DNA of 64,000 bases from MED-G78 sp964275345 (GTDB lineage Bacteria; Pseudomonadota; Gammaproteobacteria; Magnimaribacterales; D2472). Shown here one piece after another: positions 44,403 through 54,686 of this stretch; position 1 is the stretch's first letter; each line of letters starts with the position of its first letter. A model generated the notes under the pieces. That model made no database searches, was not told the origin of the DNA, and saw only the letters and a list, made by a program, of their open reading frames with translations. A program made the translations under genes and the position numbers. The stretch covers positions 248,001 to 312,000 of the forward strand of contig CAXYBK010000003.1 in the NCBI GenBank assembly GCA_964275345.1, given 5' to 3'.

Positions 44403-45262
44403 ATATAGTTAAGAATTACTACGAACTCTGCAAACCAAATGTAGTGCTTATGATGTTGCTCTGCGCCTTGGTTGGAATAGTTCTTGCTAGTGAAACTTTG
44501 CTACCATTCATGGATATTATTATCCCTCTAACAGGGATTGCTCTGTGCTCAGGATCGGCTGCAGCTATTAATCAAATCATAGACAGAGAAGCTGATGCTG
44601 AGATGGATAGAACAGATAAGAGACCAATACCACAAGGAGAAGTTTCTGTAATCAATGCTTCTATTTTTGCTTTTACCATAGGAATTCTAGGAGTATTAAT
44701 ACTTGTATACCTTGTAAATACTTTAACTGCTATTCTTACTGTTCTTGCTTTGGGTGGCTATGCTTTTATTTATACAATCTATCTTAAGAGGGCAACACCA
44801 CAAAATATAGTTATTGGCGGATTAGCTGGAGCAGCCCCGCCTTTATTAGGATGGGCTTCTGTAACTAATAGTATAGAACCAAATGCTTTATTGCTGGTTT
44901 TGATCATATTCATTTGGACTCCTCCACATTTCTGGGCTTTAGCCATCTACAGAAAAGATGACTACGCAAAACAATCAATTCCAATGTTGCCAGTTACACA
45001 CGGTGTAGCTTTCACCAAGCTTCAAATAGTTTTATATACGATTATTTTATTTTTAGTTAGTTTGTTTCCATATATTGTTCTTATGTCTGGAATAATATAT
45101 CTAGTGTCAGCTTTAATTCTTAGCTCACTTTTCTTGTTTTACTCAGTTCGACTGTATTTAAGTGATGATGATAAATATGCAATGCAAACCTTTTGGTTTT
45201 CAATCTATTATATTTTTCTTATCTTCATTGCCTTAATAGTTGACCACTTTATAGCTATATAG
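44390..45262 (+). CDS. ctaB: Protoheme IX farnesyltransferase (heme O synthase)
   Basis: UbiA-family prenyltransferase of 290 residues. The first aspartate-rich motif NQIIDREADAEMDRTDKRP (about residues 61-79) and the second YTIYLKRATPQNIVIGGLAGAAPP (in parts: YTIYLKRATPQN, IVIGGLAGAAPP) are typical. It makes heme O for CtaA next door. Confidence 0.96.
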   Translation: MEKMNIVKNYYELCKPNVVLMMLLCALVGIVLASETLLPFMDIIIPLTGIALCSGSAAAINQIIDREADAEMDRTDKRPIPQGEVSVINASIFAFTIGILGVLILVYLVNTLTAILTVLALGGYAFIYTIYLKRATPQNIVIGGLAGAAPPLLGWASVTNSIEPNALLLVLIIFIWTPPHFWALAIYRKDDYAKQSIPMLPVTHGVAFTKLQIVLYTIILFLVSLFPYIVLMSGIIYLVSALILSSLFLFYSVRLYLSDDDKYAMQTFWFSIYYIFLIFIALIVDHFIAI

Positions 45263-45913
45263 ATGCAAAAAGGAATCAAAGTAAATCTAGCGCTAATAAT
45301 AGTTTTTATCCTCAGCGTATTAGTACTTTTTATTAATAACCTAACTACACCAAGAACACTTTCAAACCAAGAGCTGTTGGTTAATGGACTATTCCTTTTC
45401 CAAGAGCCCAAAGAAATATCTGATTTCTCTTTTGAGTCATCAAACAATGAAATTTTTACTAAAAATAATTTAATGGGTAAATGGTCCGTAATATATTTTG
45501 GTTTTTCTAGATGCCCTGACGAGTGCCCAGTCGCCATGTATGAGCTATCAAAATTAGCTAAGGTTTTGAGAGAAAAAGATTTTTATATGAACGATAAGCA
45601 ATGGATTCTTATTACTATTGATCCTGAAAGAGATACACCAGAAACTATCGATAAATATGCGAAGGGTTTTGATTCAGAATTTATTGGATTAAGCTCAAGC
45701 AGACCCATGCTTTTGAATCTAGCAACACAGCTTGCAGTAAATAATAAGATGCCTCCTATGAATAATAAGGAAGACAATCATGAGCATCTAGATGATCACG
45801 TAAATAATATTATTTTAGTAAACCCAGAGGGTCAGTTTGTAGGGTTTTTTAGACCACCATTTGATATTTCAAGGCTATCGATAACCTATCAATCAGTAAC
45901 TCAGTCTGACTAA
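45263..45913 (+). CDS. SCO1/SenC-family copper chaperone
   Basis: 216 residues with an N-terminal membrane anchor (about 8-26) and a thioredoxin fold carrying the copper ligands CPDECP (about residues 87-92) and a distal His in DDHVNNII (about 172-179). SCO proteins metallate the CuA site of subunit II. It starts directly at the ctaB stop and closes the cox cluster, overlapping the convergent lipoprotein gene by four bases. Confidence 0.93.
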   Translation: MQKGIKVNLALIIVFILSVLVLFINNLTTPRTLSNQELLVNGLFLFQEPKEISDFSFESSNNEIFTKNNLMGKWSVIYFGFSRCPDECPVAMYELSKLAKVLREKDFYMNDKQWILITIDPERDTPETIDKYAKGFDSEFIGLSSSRPMLLNLATQLAVNNKMPPMNNKEDNHEHLDDHVNNIILVNPEGQFVGFFRPPFDISRLSITYQSVTQSD

Positions 45914-46401
45914 GGAGTTTCTGGGAGGTTGCTGTAATTAAGATCGTTGTATGGATTTTGGGTCGAAATAGCATCTGGATGCACAACTGATATATCTATA
46001 TCACTGCCATAATCTCCAGAAATAAAACCAGTAACTGTATTTTTTGGCGCTATATAAATAGTTGCAAATCTTCCATTTTTTGCATAAACCAAAGTAACTT
46101 CTTCACCTACTTTAGATGACACTAGCTGCCAGCCTGTTGTTAGAGTTTCAGTTCCATAAAATATAAGATTTTCTGCAGGACTGTAACCTGAAGTTAATAT
46201 GATTCTTCCAGAAATAGCCTCTCCAGTTCCTAGAAGGACTGTTGGAGCTTTAACAATTTCGGCATCACTTGGAAGTGGAAAGTCCTCTAAAAGATAAGCT
46301 ATTACTTTTCTCTGATTAGCTTGATACTCGTCAGTTACTAGAGCACAGCCTGAGAATAAAATTGTTGAAAATAGTAGCGTAAAGAGAGTTTTATTTTTCA
46401 T
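45910..46401 (-). CDS. Predicted lipoprotein of unknown function
   Basis: 163 residues with a signal peptide ending in the lipobox LFSGC (Cys at about residue 19). Residues after the lipobox are C-A-L-V-T-D, so the +2 Ala predicts outer-membrane sorting. The mature part is rich in beta-type sequence and has no recognised domain. It lies alone on the minus strand between the cox cluster and the oxidoreductase. Confidence 0.75.
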   Translation of the reverse strand: MKNKTLFTLLFSTILFSGCALVTDEYQANQRKVIAYLLEDFPLPSDAEIVKAPTVLLGTGEAISGRIILTSGYSPAENLIFYGTETLTTGWQLVSSKVGEEVTLVYAKNGRFATIYIAPKNTVTGFISGDYGSDIDISVVHPDAISTQNPYNDLNYSNLPETP

Positions 46402-46443
46402 ATCTAAATTATTACATTATATTTATGATTTTTCATCACCAAG

Positions 46444-47442
46444 TTACATATTAATAATAACTTTTCCTTTAGCCTTTCTATTTGCAAGATGAGAGAAAGC
46501 ATCCGCAGAGTTTTCTAGGGCATACTTTTGTGAAACCTCAGGGTTTATTTTGCCCTCAGCATGAAGCTTAAAAAGCTCATCAAAATTTTTGTTATTTTCA
46601 TCTGGGTGCATACCAACCCAAGCCCCCCAAAAAACACCAACAATTTGACATCCTTTTAGAAGCGTTATGTTTAATGGAATTTTTGGTATTTCACCTGCAG
46701 CAAAACCAATGACTAAATATCTGCCTTCCCATGCAGTAGCCCTTAGACACGGCTCAGAATAGCTGTCTCCAACAGGATCATAGACAACGTTTGCTCCCAT
46801 ACCACCTGTTAACTCCTTAATCTTGTTAGATAATTGTTTTTGCTGGTCTCGATCTAAGTTGCCACTAGGATATATAAAACCCTCGTCAGCACCATGAGCC
46901 ATACACATATCCACCTTATCTTGGGTAGACGCAGCAGCAATAACTTTAGCACCCATTGCTTTTCCAAGCTCTATAGCAGCTATACCTACTCCGCCAGAAG
47001 CTCCAAGAACTAGTAAAGTTTCGCCTGGTTGAATATTTGCTCTTTGCTTAAGGGCATAAAGGCTAGTTCCATAAGTCATGGATAACGCAGCTGCTGAATC
47101 ATAGTCCATTGAATCAGGAATAAGCATGCAACTTGCCTCATGAGCCAATATTTTTTCAGCAAATGCCCCAGTTCCTGTCATAGCAAAAACTTTATCACCA
47201 ACTTTAAACTTTGTTACATCCTCACCTACTTCTGAAATAATTCCAGCTGACTCGCCGCCTGGAGTAAAAGGAAGAGGAGGTTGGAATTGATATAGGCCTT
47301 GAATCATCAAGACATCAGGGAAATTAATACTGCCAGATTTTACATCTATTACAACATGCCCAGGAATTACTGAAGGAGAATCAACCTCATTTATTTTAAG
47401 TTTATCTGGACCACCTAATTCAACACACTGCAAAGCTTTCAT
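46444..47442 (-). CDS. NADPH:quinone oxidoreductase-like MDR-family protein
   Basis: 332 residues of the medium-chain dehydrogenase/reductase superfamily. The N-terminal GroES-like domain has PFTPGGESAGIISEVG (about residues 57-72), and the nucleotide-binding domain has LVLGASGGVGIAAIELGKAMGA (in parts: LVLGASGGVG, IAAIELGKAMGA; about 143-165). No zinc-ligand cysteines are evident, which fits the quinone reductase branch. Substrate unknown. It is the third gene behind pckA and gshA. Confidence 0.85.
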   Translation of the reverse strand: MKALQCVELGGPDKLKINEVDSPSVIPGHVVIDVKSGSINFPDVLMIQGLYQFQPPLPFTPGGESAGIISEVGEDVTKFKVGDKVFAMTGTGAFAEKILAHEASCMLIPDSMDYDSAAALSMTYGTSLYALKQRANIQPGETLLVLGASGGVGIAAIELGKAMGAKVIAAASTQDKVDMCMAHGADEGFIYPSGNLDRDQQKQLSNKIKELTGGMGANVVYDPVGDSYSEPCLRATAWEGRYLVIGFAAGEIPKIPLNITLLKGCQIVGVFWGAWVGMHPDENNKNFDELFKLHAEGKINPEVSQKYALENSADAFSHLANRKAKGKVIINM

Positions 47443-47452
47443 TATTTATCTC

Positions 47453-48985
47453 CTAAATTTGTGAGTTATATTGCTCAACATAAGCCTCTATATTTCTTTG
47501 AGGATTATCTTCAATTTCTTTAAACCTTTTTAAAGATTCTTTACTTTCTAGCTCAAGATAGTTTAAATCTAATGACTTGTTTTGTCTTAATTCTTGGGTA
47601 TTTTGAATACTCTTTTCCAAAGCAATATCATGAAAATCTTTGCTATCAGTTAGACTACTTAATATAGCTGCACTTTGATTTTTGCTTGTAGTAATAGATT
47701 TTAAGGCATCAGTATATGTTCTAGTTTCTCCATCTAGGGTTTTTGCCAGTAATGAAAGCTCATTTACAAGATCAGCCATAGCATCACCAATGGCAGTCTC
47801 CTTGCCTTTGTAAAAAATAACAGTTGAGTTATTCTGACCCGAAGAAACCATATCGGTATGATTTTTTTGCAGTCTTACATTTTCTTCATCGGTCAATTTA
47901 GAACTATTGGTGATAAAGCAATGTATTAAAAAGAGGTCAAGAAAATGCATTTGGTCTTTAGATATTCCTCCTAAGGCATCTGGGCTGATATCAACCCCCC
48001 TTATCTCTACGTACTCAATGCCATGCTCTTTCAGTGCATTGGCTGGTCTTAAGCCTTCCGACGAAGTTCTTTTTGGTCGAATGGTGTCATAAAGCTCATT
48101 TTCTATTTGAATAATTCCATCTGATATTTGGTGTCTGTTGCCTTCGGGATCATGCAGCCCAAGGCTTTTAAAGTCTGGATGAGGAATTTTAATACCCTTT
48201 TTAACTGACTCGATAAAACCATCTAAAGAGTTATATCTAATACCAAGTGAGGTTTGAATAGGACTTTGATAACCAATATTACTCATCCTTAAAGAAGTAG
48301 CATTGGGCATAAAAACATCATTTGCATTTAACTCTTCAAGATCATGCTTTCTTTCTGATACGTAAGACTTATCAGCTACAGGAGATGCTCCAAGTTGAGC
48401 TAAAATAAACCAAAAGTTCCTTTTAAAATTTCTAATAAGACCAAGATATAAACTATCAACCATATCTTGTGAATAGTCAGCTCCCAATAAACCGGAGTAA
48501 CTTTTTTCATCAATTGAAAAATTGTAATGGATTCCAGATACACACTGCATAATAGAGCCATATCTTGCTCTTAGGCCCTTTCTATATACATGTTTTAGCA
48601 TGCCTGAATCATTGGAACCGTAGTTGGCGATATTGATATCTGATTCTTTTTCTATTCTGCAGGGCATAGAGTGCGCCCATAAATACTCATCTTCATCAAT
48701 ATTTTGTGCAGTAAATACATGCAAGTCTTGTAAACAAGAATATAGATCATCAACATTATCGAATTTGGGTGTCACTAATTCAATGAGAGCTTCTGCAAAA
48801 TCAGTAGTTATGTATGGATTAGTTAAAGCAGAGCCTAATGATTTTGGATGTGGCCGCTTTGAAATAGAGCCATCATGGGATACACGAAGAGTTTCTCGTT
48901 CAATACCCCTATTAAATTTTATTTTTTCTAGTGAAGTCTTTTCATTCCAACTTTTAAGTTGGTTAGTAAAGCTCTCATCAAACAT
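47453..48985 (-). CDS. gshA: Glutamate-cysteine ligase
   Basis: First enzyme of glutathione synthesis, 510 residues (518 in E. coli). The N-terminal IKFNRGIERETLRV (about residues 22-35), MQCVSGIHYNFS (about 147-158) and YVEIRGVDISPDA (about 327-339) are the conserved blocks of the gammaproteobacterial type. Its start overlaps the pckA stop (TAATG), a coupling I do not know from other genomes. Confidence 0.95.
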   Translation of the reverse strand: MFDESFTNQLKSWNEKTSLEKIKFNRGIERETLRVSHDGSISKRPHPKSLGSALTNPYITTDFAEALIELVTPKFDNVDDLYSCLQDLHVFTAQNIDEDEYLWAHSMPCRIEKESDINIANYGSNDSGMLKHVYRKGLRARYGSIMQCVSGIHYNFSIDEKSYSGLLGADYSQDMVDSLYLGLIRNFKRNFWFILAQLGASPVADKSYVSERKHDLEELNANDVFMPNATSLRMSNIGYQSPIQTSLGIRYNSLDGFIESVKKGIKIPHPDFKSLGLHDPEGNRHQISDGIIQIENELYDTIRPKRTSSEGLRPANALKEHGIEYVEIRGVDISPDALGGISKDQMHFLDLFLIHCFITNSSKLTDEENVRLQKNHTDMVSSGQNNSTVIFYKGKETAIGDAMADLVNELSLLAKTLDGETRTYTDALKSITTSKNQSAAILSSLTDSKDFHDIALEKSIQNTQELRQNKSLDLNYLELESKESLKRFKEIEDNPQRNIEAYVEQYNSQI

Positions 48986-50535
48986 TAAAAACCTGGGCCA
49001 GCTTTTACTATCTCATCATTAACACTAAAATTTTTAAAGTTTTCTTCAAACTCAGCAACAACTTGTTTCACAGTTTGCTCATAAGCGTTTTGGTCATCCC
49101 AAGTTTTTACAGGATTAAGAAGTTCTGTTTTTACGCCTTCAACAGATAAAGGCACTTCTAGATTTAGTCCAGGTATAGTCTCAGTTTCAACACCTTCTAG
49201 CTCTCCATTCTGAATCGCATTAACTACTCTTCTTGTAGTAGGGATATCAAAGCGTTTTCCAACTCCATGGGAGCCACCAGTCCAACCAGTATTTACAAGA
49301 TAGACCTTAGATCCAAAAGCTTCCACTCTTTTCATAAGAAGATCAGCATAGACTCCAGCTGGTCTTGGAAAGAAAGGAGCACCAAAGCAAGTTGAGAAAG
49401 TAGATTCAATAGCTGAGGTTGAACCAATTTCTGTAGAGCCCACTTTTGCGGTATAACCGCTTAAAAAATGATAAGCAGCAGCTTCTTTAGATAAAATAGA
49501 TACTGGCGGGATCACACCAGTTAGATCACAAGTAAGAAAGATAACTGAATCAGGTTCGCCTGCAGCATTTTCTGGGATTGCATCTTGTATAAAAGCTCTG
49601 GGATAACAACATCTTCCATTTTGAGTCAGTGATACGTCACTATAATCAGGAGCACCTGCATCATTTAAAACAACATTTTCTAAAATACTACCACTTTTAA
49701 TAGCATTCCATATTACGGGTTCGTTTTCTTGAGAAAGATCAATAGTTTTTGCATAGCAACCACCCTCAAAATTAAATACAGAACCCTCGCTCCACCCATG
49801 TTCGTCATCTCCAATTAATGAGCATGACGGATCTGCGGAAAGAGTAGTTTTTCCTGTTCCAGAAAGCCCAAAGAAAAGAGCCACTTTGCCATTAGCATTA
49901 ACATTTGCTGAACAATGCATAGGTAAAACATCTTTTTCTGGCATTAAAAAGTTTTGAATACTAAACATCGATTTTTTCATCTCGCCAGCGTACTTCATGC
50001 CTGCCAGAAGTACTTTTCTTCTAGCAAAATTAATTATCACGCAGCCTTCAGAGTTAGTTCCATCTTCAGATGGAATGCACTCATAATTGGCAGCGCTCAT
50101 AATTTCCCACTCTTTTTTTGCCGATTGATTAAAATCCTCAGGCATTATAAAAATTAACTTTGAAAATAAGCTATGCCATGCAGTTTCAGTAGTTACATTA
50201 ACGGGCAAGTAATGTTCTGCATGAGCTCCAACATGAACTTTTGTTAAATACCTATCTTTCTCAGCTAAATAGGCTTCAACTTTGTCCCACAAAGCATCAA
50301 ACTTATCAGAATCAAAAGGTTTATTGACAGCACCCCATTCTATAAGATCTTCTGTTCCTGGTTCTTTAACTATAAACCTATCATTAGGGCTCCTGCCAGT
50401 TCTCTCGCCAGTCACAGCAGTAAGGGCGCCATTATCAGCCAAGACAGCCTCATTGTTACTTACAGCTTTTTCTATTAGCTCTTCATTACTAAGCTCAAAG
50501 GCCTGAGATGTATTTGGGTCTATATTCATATTCAT
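48985..50535 (-). CDS. pckA: Phosphoenolpyruvate carboxykinase (ATP)
   Basis: Makes phosphoenolpyruvate from oxaloacetate in gluconeogenesis. The kinase loop GLSGTGKTTLSAD (about residues 235-247), GDDEHGWS (about 256-263), GYTAKVGSTE and NTGWTGG are intact. A start at 50535 (MNMNIDPNTS) gives about 516 residues; an ATG at 50571 would add 12 residues, and neither has a clear Shine-Dalgarno. A 150-bp gap to dsbB on the upstream side holds the promoter. Confidence 0.95.
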   Translation of the reverse strand: MNMNIDPNTSQAFELSNEELIEKAVSNNEAVLADNGALTAVTGERTGRSPNDRFIVKEPGTEDLIEWGAVNKPFDSDKFDALWDKVEAYLAEKDRYLTKVHVGAHAEHYLPVNVTTETAWHSLFSKLIFIMPEDFNQSAKKEWEIMSAANYECIPSEDGTNSEGCVIINFARRKVLLAGMKYAGEMKKSMFSIQNFLMPEKDVLPMHCSANVNANGKVALFFGLSGTGKTTLSADPSCSLIGDDEHGWSEGSVFNFEGGCYAKTIDLSQENEPVIWNAIKSGSILENVVLNDAGAPDYSDVSLTQNGRCCYPRAFIQDAIPENAAGEPDSVIFLTCDLTGVIPPVSILSKEAAAYHFLSGYTAKVGSTEIGSTSAIESTFSTCFGAPFFPRPAGVYADLLMKRVEAFGSKVYLVNTGWTGGSHGVGKRFDIPTTRRVVNAIQNGELEGVETETIPGLNLEVPLSVEGVKTELLNPVKTWDDQNAYEQTVKQVVAEFEENFKNFSVNDEIVKAGPGF

Positions 50536-50686
50536 ACGTACCAAGTATTTTATAGGACTAAAAGTATTCAATAAATGCTTTAAAGAACTTATATTTGCCT
50601 AATTTTGTAGTGAAGTTAATCTTAATAGGTTTTAAAAGTCAATAATATAGGTTTTTACCTTCAATTCAGCGGTTCAAACCCTAATT

Positions 50687-51220
50687 CTATGTAGTTTTAC
50701 TACCAAATACGCTTATTTTTAGCTTTAGCAGGGTGGCTAAAAAATAAATAATAAAGAATACTAGGCCCCATTCAGCAAAATTAAATATAAATCTCCAGCT
50801 CTCCTCTGCACAGGTTGGCCCCCCTTTGAAGGCGTTTGCTAGACCACCAAAAAGTCCAAAATATTCAATTTGAGTTTCAAGAGGCATATCACAACCCATT
50901 GGTAACATAGCAATTTCTTCAGGTGATAGATTTTGAAGATATATTAGTTTTAATGAAACAGCGATTCCATAAACTGAAGCAAAGATTATTAATAACTTAT
51001 TTAAGATATAAAACTTTTTAATCAAGAATCCCATCAATGACATAACCGCAATTACACCAAAAATATATCTTGTAAGAATACAAAGAGGACAAGCCCTAAG
51101 GTTTAAAATATTATCTAATAAAATCGCAAGCAAAATGATTGCACTTGCGCCTAAAAAGGAAGCAATCTCAAAATGATTTATGTAAATATTTTTATACATA
51201 TTTATAATTTTTTGAAACAT
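50687..51220 (-). CDS. dsbB: Disulfide bond formation protein DsbB
   Basis: Inner-membrane quinone reductase that reoxidises DsbA. 177 residues with four helices. The first periplasmic pair is CPLC (about residues 40-43) and the second lies in GCDMPLE and PTCAEESW (about 109 and 136). DsbB normally works with DsbA, encoded here at 55330. Divergent from polA. Confidence 0.9.
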   Translation of the reverse strand: MFQKIINMYKNIYINHFEIASFLGASAIILLAILLDNILNLRACPLCILTRYIFGVIAVMSLMGFLIKKFYILNKLLIIFASVYGIAVSLKLIYLQNLSPEEIAMLPMGCDMPLETQIEYFGLFGGLANAFKGGPTCAEESWRFIFNFAEWGLVFFIIYFLATLLKLKISVFGSKTT

Positions 51221-51294
51221 ATTTGCCTATAAATCCTTTCTTTTATAGAGATTAAAAAATACCAATGACATAATAGATTTTAACTTAACTATAA

Positions 51295-53982
51295 ATGAAA
51301 AACAGAATATTTATCATCGACGGCTCCTCCTACTTGTATAGGGCTTATCATGCTATGCCTCCACTTTCTACTTCAACTGGTAAACCCACTGGAGCTGTCA
51401 AAGGCGTAACAAATATGCTGATGAATTTAAAAAAAGAAAGTGAAGGATCGCCAATCATTGTCGTTTTTGATGCCAAAGGTAAAAATTTTAGACATACAGT
51501 TTATGAGGAATATAAATCAAACAGGCCCCCAATGCCTGATGATTTAAGGGAACAACTAAAACCAGTAAAAGATATCTGTAAGGCAATTGGCTTTCCTTTA
51601 CTAGAGGTTGAAGGAGTTGAAGCTGATGATGTTATCGCTACCCTCGTTGCTATGGCTAGGAAAAAAGATTTTTATAGCGTTGTATCTAGCCTCGATAAAG
51701 ACCTTATGCAGTTGGTTGAGGATCCATTCACAACACTAATGAACACCATGACTCATAAAACCTTTGATGAAACAAAAGTGTTTGAGAAATTTGGTGTTAA
51801 GCCAAGCCAAATAAGAGATATGTTGGCTTTGGTTGGCGATACTTCAGACAATATACCTGGCGTACCTAAGGTCGGTCAGAAAACTGCTGCTAAGTGGTTA
51901 AATGAGTATGAAGACTTAGATACCATTAAAGCAAATGCTGAGTCTTTTCCTGGCGTTGTTGGAAATAACTTAAGAGAATTCTTGCCCAATTTAGATAGAA
52001 ATGTTGAATTGGTTTCTCTTAAAAGAGATCTTGACCTTAAAACGGATTTTGAAAGTCTTCTGGTTCTAAATAACGATGATGAGGCTTTAGAAAAACTCTA
52101 TGAAGAGTTTGAGTTTAAACCCTTAAAAAATAGTCCTGTTAAAAAAACTGCTGAAGAAGTCGCAGTTGTTAATAGTAAGTATGAAACTATAGATAAATTA
52201 GAAGATTTAGAAAAATGGGCTAAGCAACTAGACAAATGCATTGCTTTCGCCATTGATACTGAAACCTCGTCTTTAGATACCATTACCGCTGATTTACTTG
52301 GTATTTCCTTGTCGATCGAAGAAGGTAAAGGTTGTTATGTTCCGATTGGTCATGATTATGATGGAGCTCCAAAGCAACTGTCTTTGGATAAAGTAGTAGG
52401 TATTTTAGGCAAATCAATTGAAACAAATCAGAAAAAAGCTGTTGGCCAAAACTTAAAATTTGATATTCCTATTTTAGCTCGGCACGGAATTAAGCTGTCT
52501 GCTTTTTTAGCGGACACTATGTTGATGTCTTATGTCTTAAATAGCACTGGAACAAGACACAGCATGGATAGAATGGCAGAACACTATCTTCAGCTATCAA
52601 CAATCAAATATACAGATGTAACAGGCACAGCCTCAAAACAAATTAATTTTTCTAAAGTAGATATCGCAACTGCTACTAATTATGCAGCAGAAGATGCCGA
52701 CATCACATTAAGGCTTTATAAGCATCTAGAAAATTTACTCAAAGGGCAAAATAGCCAATTAAACTTATTAGAAGCAATTGAGTATCCCCTTGTCCTCGCT
52801 TTAGTAACAACAGAGACAAATGGCGCAAAAATAGATAAGGACAAGCTGGCCGCGCATTCAAAAGAGCTTGGAGAAAAAATAGAGATTTTAACCAAAGAAG
52901 CCTATAAGCTTGGCGGGCAAGAATTTAATTTAGATTCACCCAAACAGCTCTTAGAGATTCTTTATGAGAAACAAGGGTTGCCAGTTTTACAAAAAACACC
53001 CAAAGGACAACCTTCAACGAATGAAGCAACCCTGCAAAGACTAGCTGAAGAATATGATCTGCCAAAAGTTATTTTAGAATACAGAACACTGGCAAAACTC
53101 AAGTCGACTTATACCGATAGTCTTATAGCGATGGAAAATCCGGTGACTAAGAGAATTCATACTTCTTATCATCAAGCAGTTACTTCTACTGGAAGACTTT
53201 CTTCAACAGAGCCAAACTTACAGAATATTCCTATTAAAACTTCTGAAGGAAGAAGAATAAGAGAAGCTTTTGTTCCAGAAAAAGGTAATGTGCTTATTTC
53301 GGCTGACTACTCACAAATAGAATTAAGGATAATGGCGCATTTATCAGGTGATAAAAATTTAACTAATGCCTTTAATAATAATCTAGATGTTCACTCAGCA
53401 ACTGCAGCAGAAATTTTTAGAGTTGATATTAAAGATGTCGATTCTAATCAAAGAAGGAGTGCAAAGGCAATAAACTTTGGACTCATGTATGGCATGTCTG
53501 CTTTCGGTCTTACAAAGCAGCTTGATATTACAAGAGCAGAAGCACAATCTTATCTAGATACCTACTTTGAACGTTATACCGGAGTTAGAGACTATATGGA
53601 TAATGTCAGAGCAGAGGCTAAAAAAGATCTTTATGTTCAGACCATCATGGGCAGAAGGCTCTATGTTAATGAAATTAATGCAGCAAATGGCCTTAGAAGG
53701 CAAGCTGCTGAAAGAGCAGCTATTAATGCTCCTCTTCAAGGCTCAGCGGCAGATATTATTAAAAAAGCTATGCTTGATGTTGATACTTGGATAACAAACG
53801 AGGCTTCAGATACTACTAAAATGATAATGCAGGTCCATGACGAATTAATACTTGAAGCCAAGAAATCAGAATCAGAAGAAGTTCTTAGTAAAGTAAAAGA
53901 AATTATGGAAGCTGCAGTTGATCTAGACATTCCTTTAATCGTAGAAGCATCTATTGGTTCAAACTGGAATGAAGCTCACTAA
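51295..53982 (+). CDS. polA: DNA polymerase I
   Basis: 895 residues with three domains: 5' nuclease (about 1-290; VFDAKGKNFRH, SSLDKDLMQLV), 3'-5' exonuclease with intact acidic residues (AIDTETSSLD at about 320-329; NYAAEDADITL), and the A-family polymerase (ADYSQIELRIMAHLS about 668-682; RRSAKAINFGLMYGMSAFGL in parts RRSAKAINFG, LMYGMSAFGL; QVHDELILE about 844-852). The catalytic Asp and Lys residues are present, so proofreading should be active. A short gap separates it from engB. Confidence 0.98.
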   Translation: MKNRIFIIDGSSYLYRAYHAMPPLSTSTGKPTGAVKGVTNMLMNLKKESEGSPIIVVFDAKGKNFRHTVYEEYKSNRPPMPDDLREQLKPVKDICKAIGFPLLEVEGVEADDVIATLVAMARKKDFYSVVSSLDKDLMQLVEDPFTTLMNTMTHKTFDETKVFEKFGVKPSQIRDMLALVGDTSDNIPGVPKVGQKTAAKWLNEYEDLDTIKANAESFPGVVGNNLREFLPNLDRNVELVSLKRDLDLKTDFESLLVLNNDDEALEKLYEEFEFKPLKNSPVKKTAEEVAVVNSKYETIDKLEDLEKWAKQLDKCIAFAIDTETSSLDTITADLLGISLSIEEGKGCYVPIGHDYDGAPKQLSLDKVVGILGKSIETNQKKAVGQNLKFDIPILARHGIKLSAFLADTMLMSYVLNSTGTRHSMDRMAEHYLQLSTIKYTDVTGTASKQINFSKVDIATATNYAAEDADITLRLYKHLENLLKGQNSQLNLLEAIEYPLVLALVTTETNGAKIDKDKLAAHSKELGEKIEILTKEAYKLGGQEFNLDSPKQLLEILYEKQGLPVLQKTPKGQPSTNEATLQRLAEEYDLPKVILEYRTLAKLKSTYTDSLIAMENPVTKRIHTSYHQAVTSTGRLSSTEPNLQNIPIKTSEGRRIREAFVPEKGNVLISADYSQIELRIMAHLSGDKNLTNAFNNNLDVHSATAAEIFRVDIKDVDSNQRRSAKAINFGLMYGMSAFGLTKQLDITRAEAQSYLDTYFERYTGVRDYMDNVRAEAKKDLYVQTIMGRRLYVNEINAANGLRRQAAERAAINAPLQGSAADIIKKAMLDVDTWITNEASDTTKMIMQVHDELILEAKKSESEEVLSKVKEIMEAAVDLDIPLIVEASIGSNWNEAH

Positions 53983-54049
53983 AATGCGATCAAAAATTTT
54001 TTAAACGACATTAACAATTATTTACTACAGGCTCAATAAAGACCTTTAG

Positions 54050-54625
54050 TTAGTAGGCAAGAAGTAACTTGCTTAGCTTTACAAAGCCAACAATATCCTT
54101 AGAAGATACAGCGTAAGTATCCATTCCACCCAAGTCCTTTGATACCTTAGCTACTGTTTGAGCTACTTTATTTTTTGATAATTTATCGCTCTTGGTTAGA
54201 ACTGGTATGCAATCAACTTCTGAGTCTTTGCATAAGCCTATAAGCTCAAGATCAGTATCTTTCAAAGGATGACGAATATCCATAAAGACTAGAACAGCTT
54301 TGAATGATTGTCTTTCTTCAAAGTACTGACCAAGAAGAGGTCCCCAGTCTTTTCTTCTTGAATATCCAGATTTTGCATAACCATAGCCAGGCAAATCGAC
54401 TAGCTTTAAATCCTCATTAACTCTAAAGTAATTAACTTCAGTAGTCCTTCCAGGAGTCTTACTTATACGAGCTAATTTTCTATTCTCAGTTAAAGCATTA
54501 AGCGCACTAGATTTACCAGCATTAGATCTGCCAGCTAAAAGTATCTCAACACCGGTATCCTCAGGTAGGTTTTTATACTGAGTAGCACCCATCATGAATT
54601 CAGTATTTTTAAAAAGGTTTTGCAT
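54050..54625 (-). CDS. engB: Ribosome biogenesis GTPase EngB (YihA/YsxC)
   Basis: 191 residues, TrmE-Era-EngA-YihA-Septin class. G1 is AGRSNAGKSS (about residues 31-40), G2 TPGRT, G3 DLPGYGYA (about 77-84) and G4 TKSDK (about 145-149). Helps assemble the 50S subunit. It converges on polA and diverges from the cytochrome c4 gene, as in Pseudomonas. Confidence 0.96.
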   Translation of the reverse strand: MQNLFKNTEFMMGATQYKNLPEDTGVEILLAGRSNAGKSSALNALTENRKLARISKTPGRTTEVNYFRVNEDLKLVDLPGYGYAKSGYSRRKDWGPLLGQYFEERQSFKAVLVFMDIRHPLKDTDLELIGLCKDSEVDCIPVLTKSDKLSKNKVAQTVAKVSKDLGGMDTYAVSSKDIVGFVKLSKLLLAY

Positions 54626-54686
54626 TTAATCGTTTATCTAAGTGTCAGCTATGTTTATAATACCCACTCTAAGGAATCTCAAACAA

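Noticed and set aside
50664..50690. GGTTCAAACCC, resembling a tRNA T-loop, downstream of pckA's promoter side
   Set aside because: The flanking bases cannot form a T stem and no acceptor, D or anticodon arms were found on either strand.
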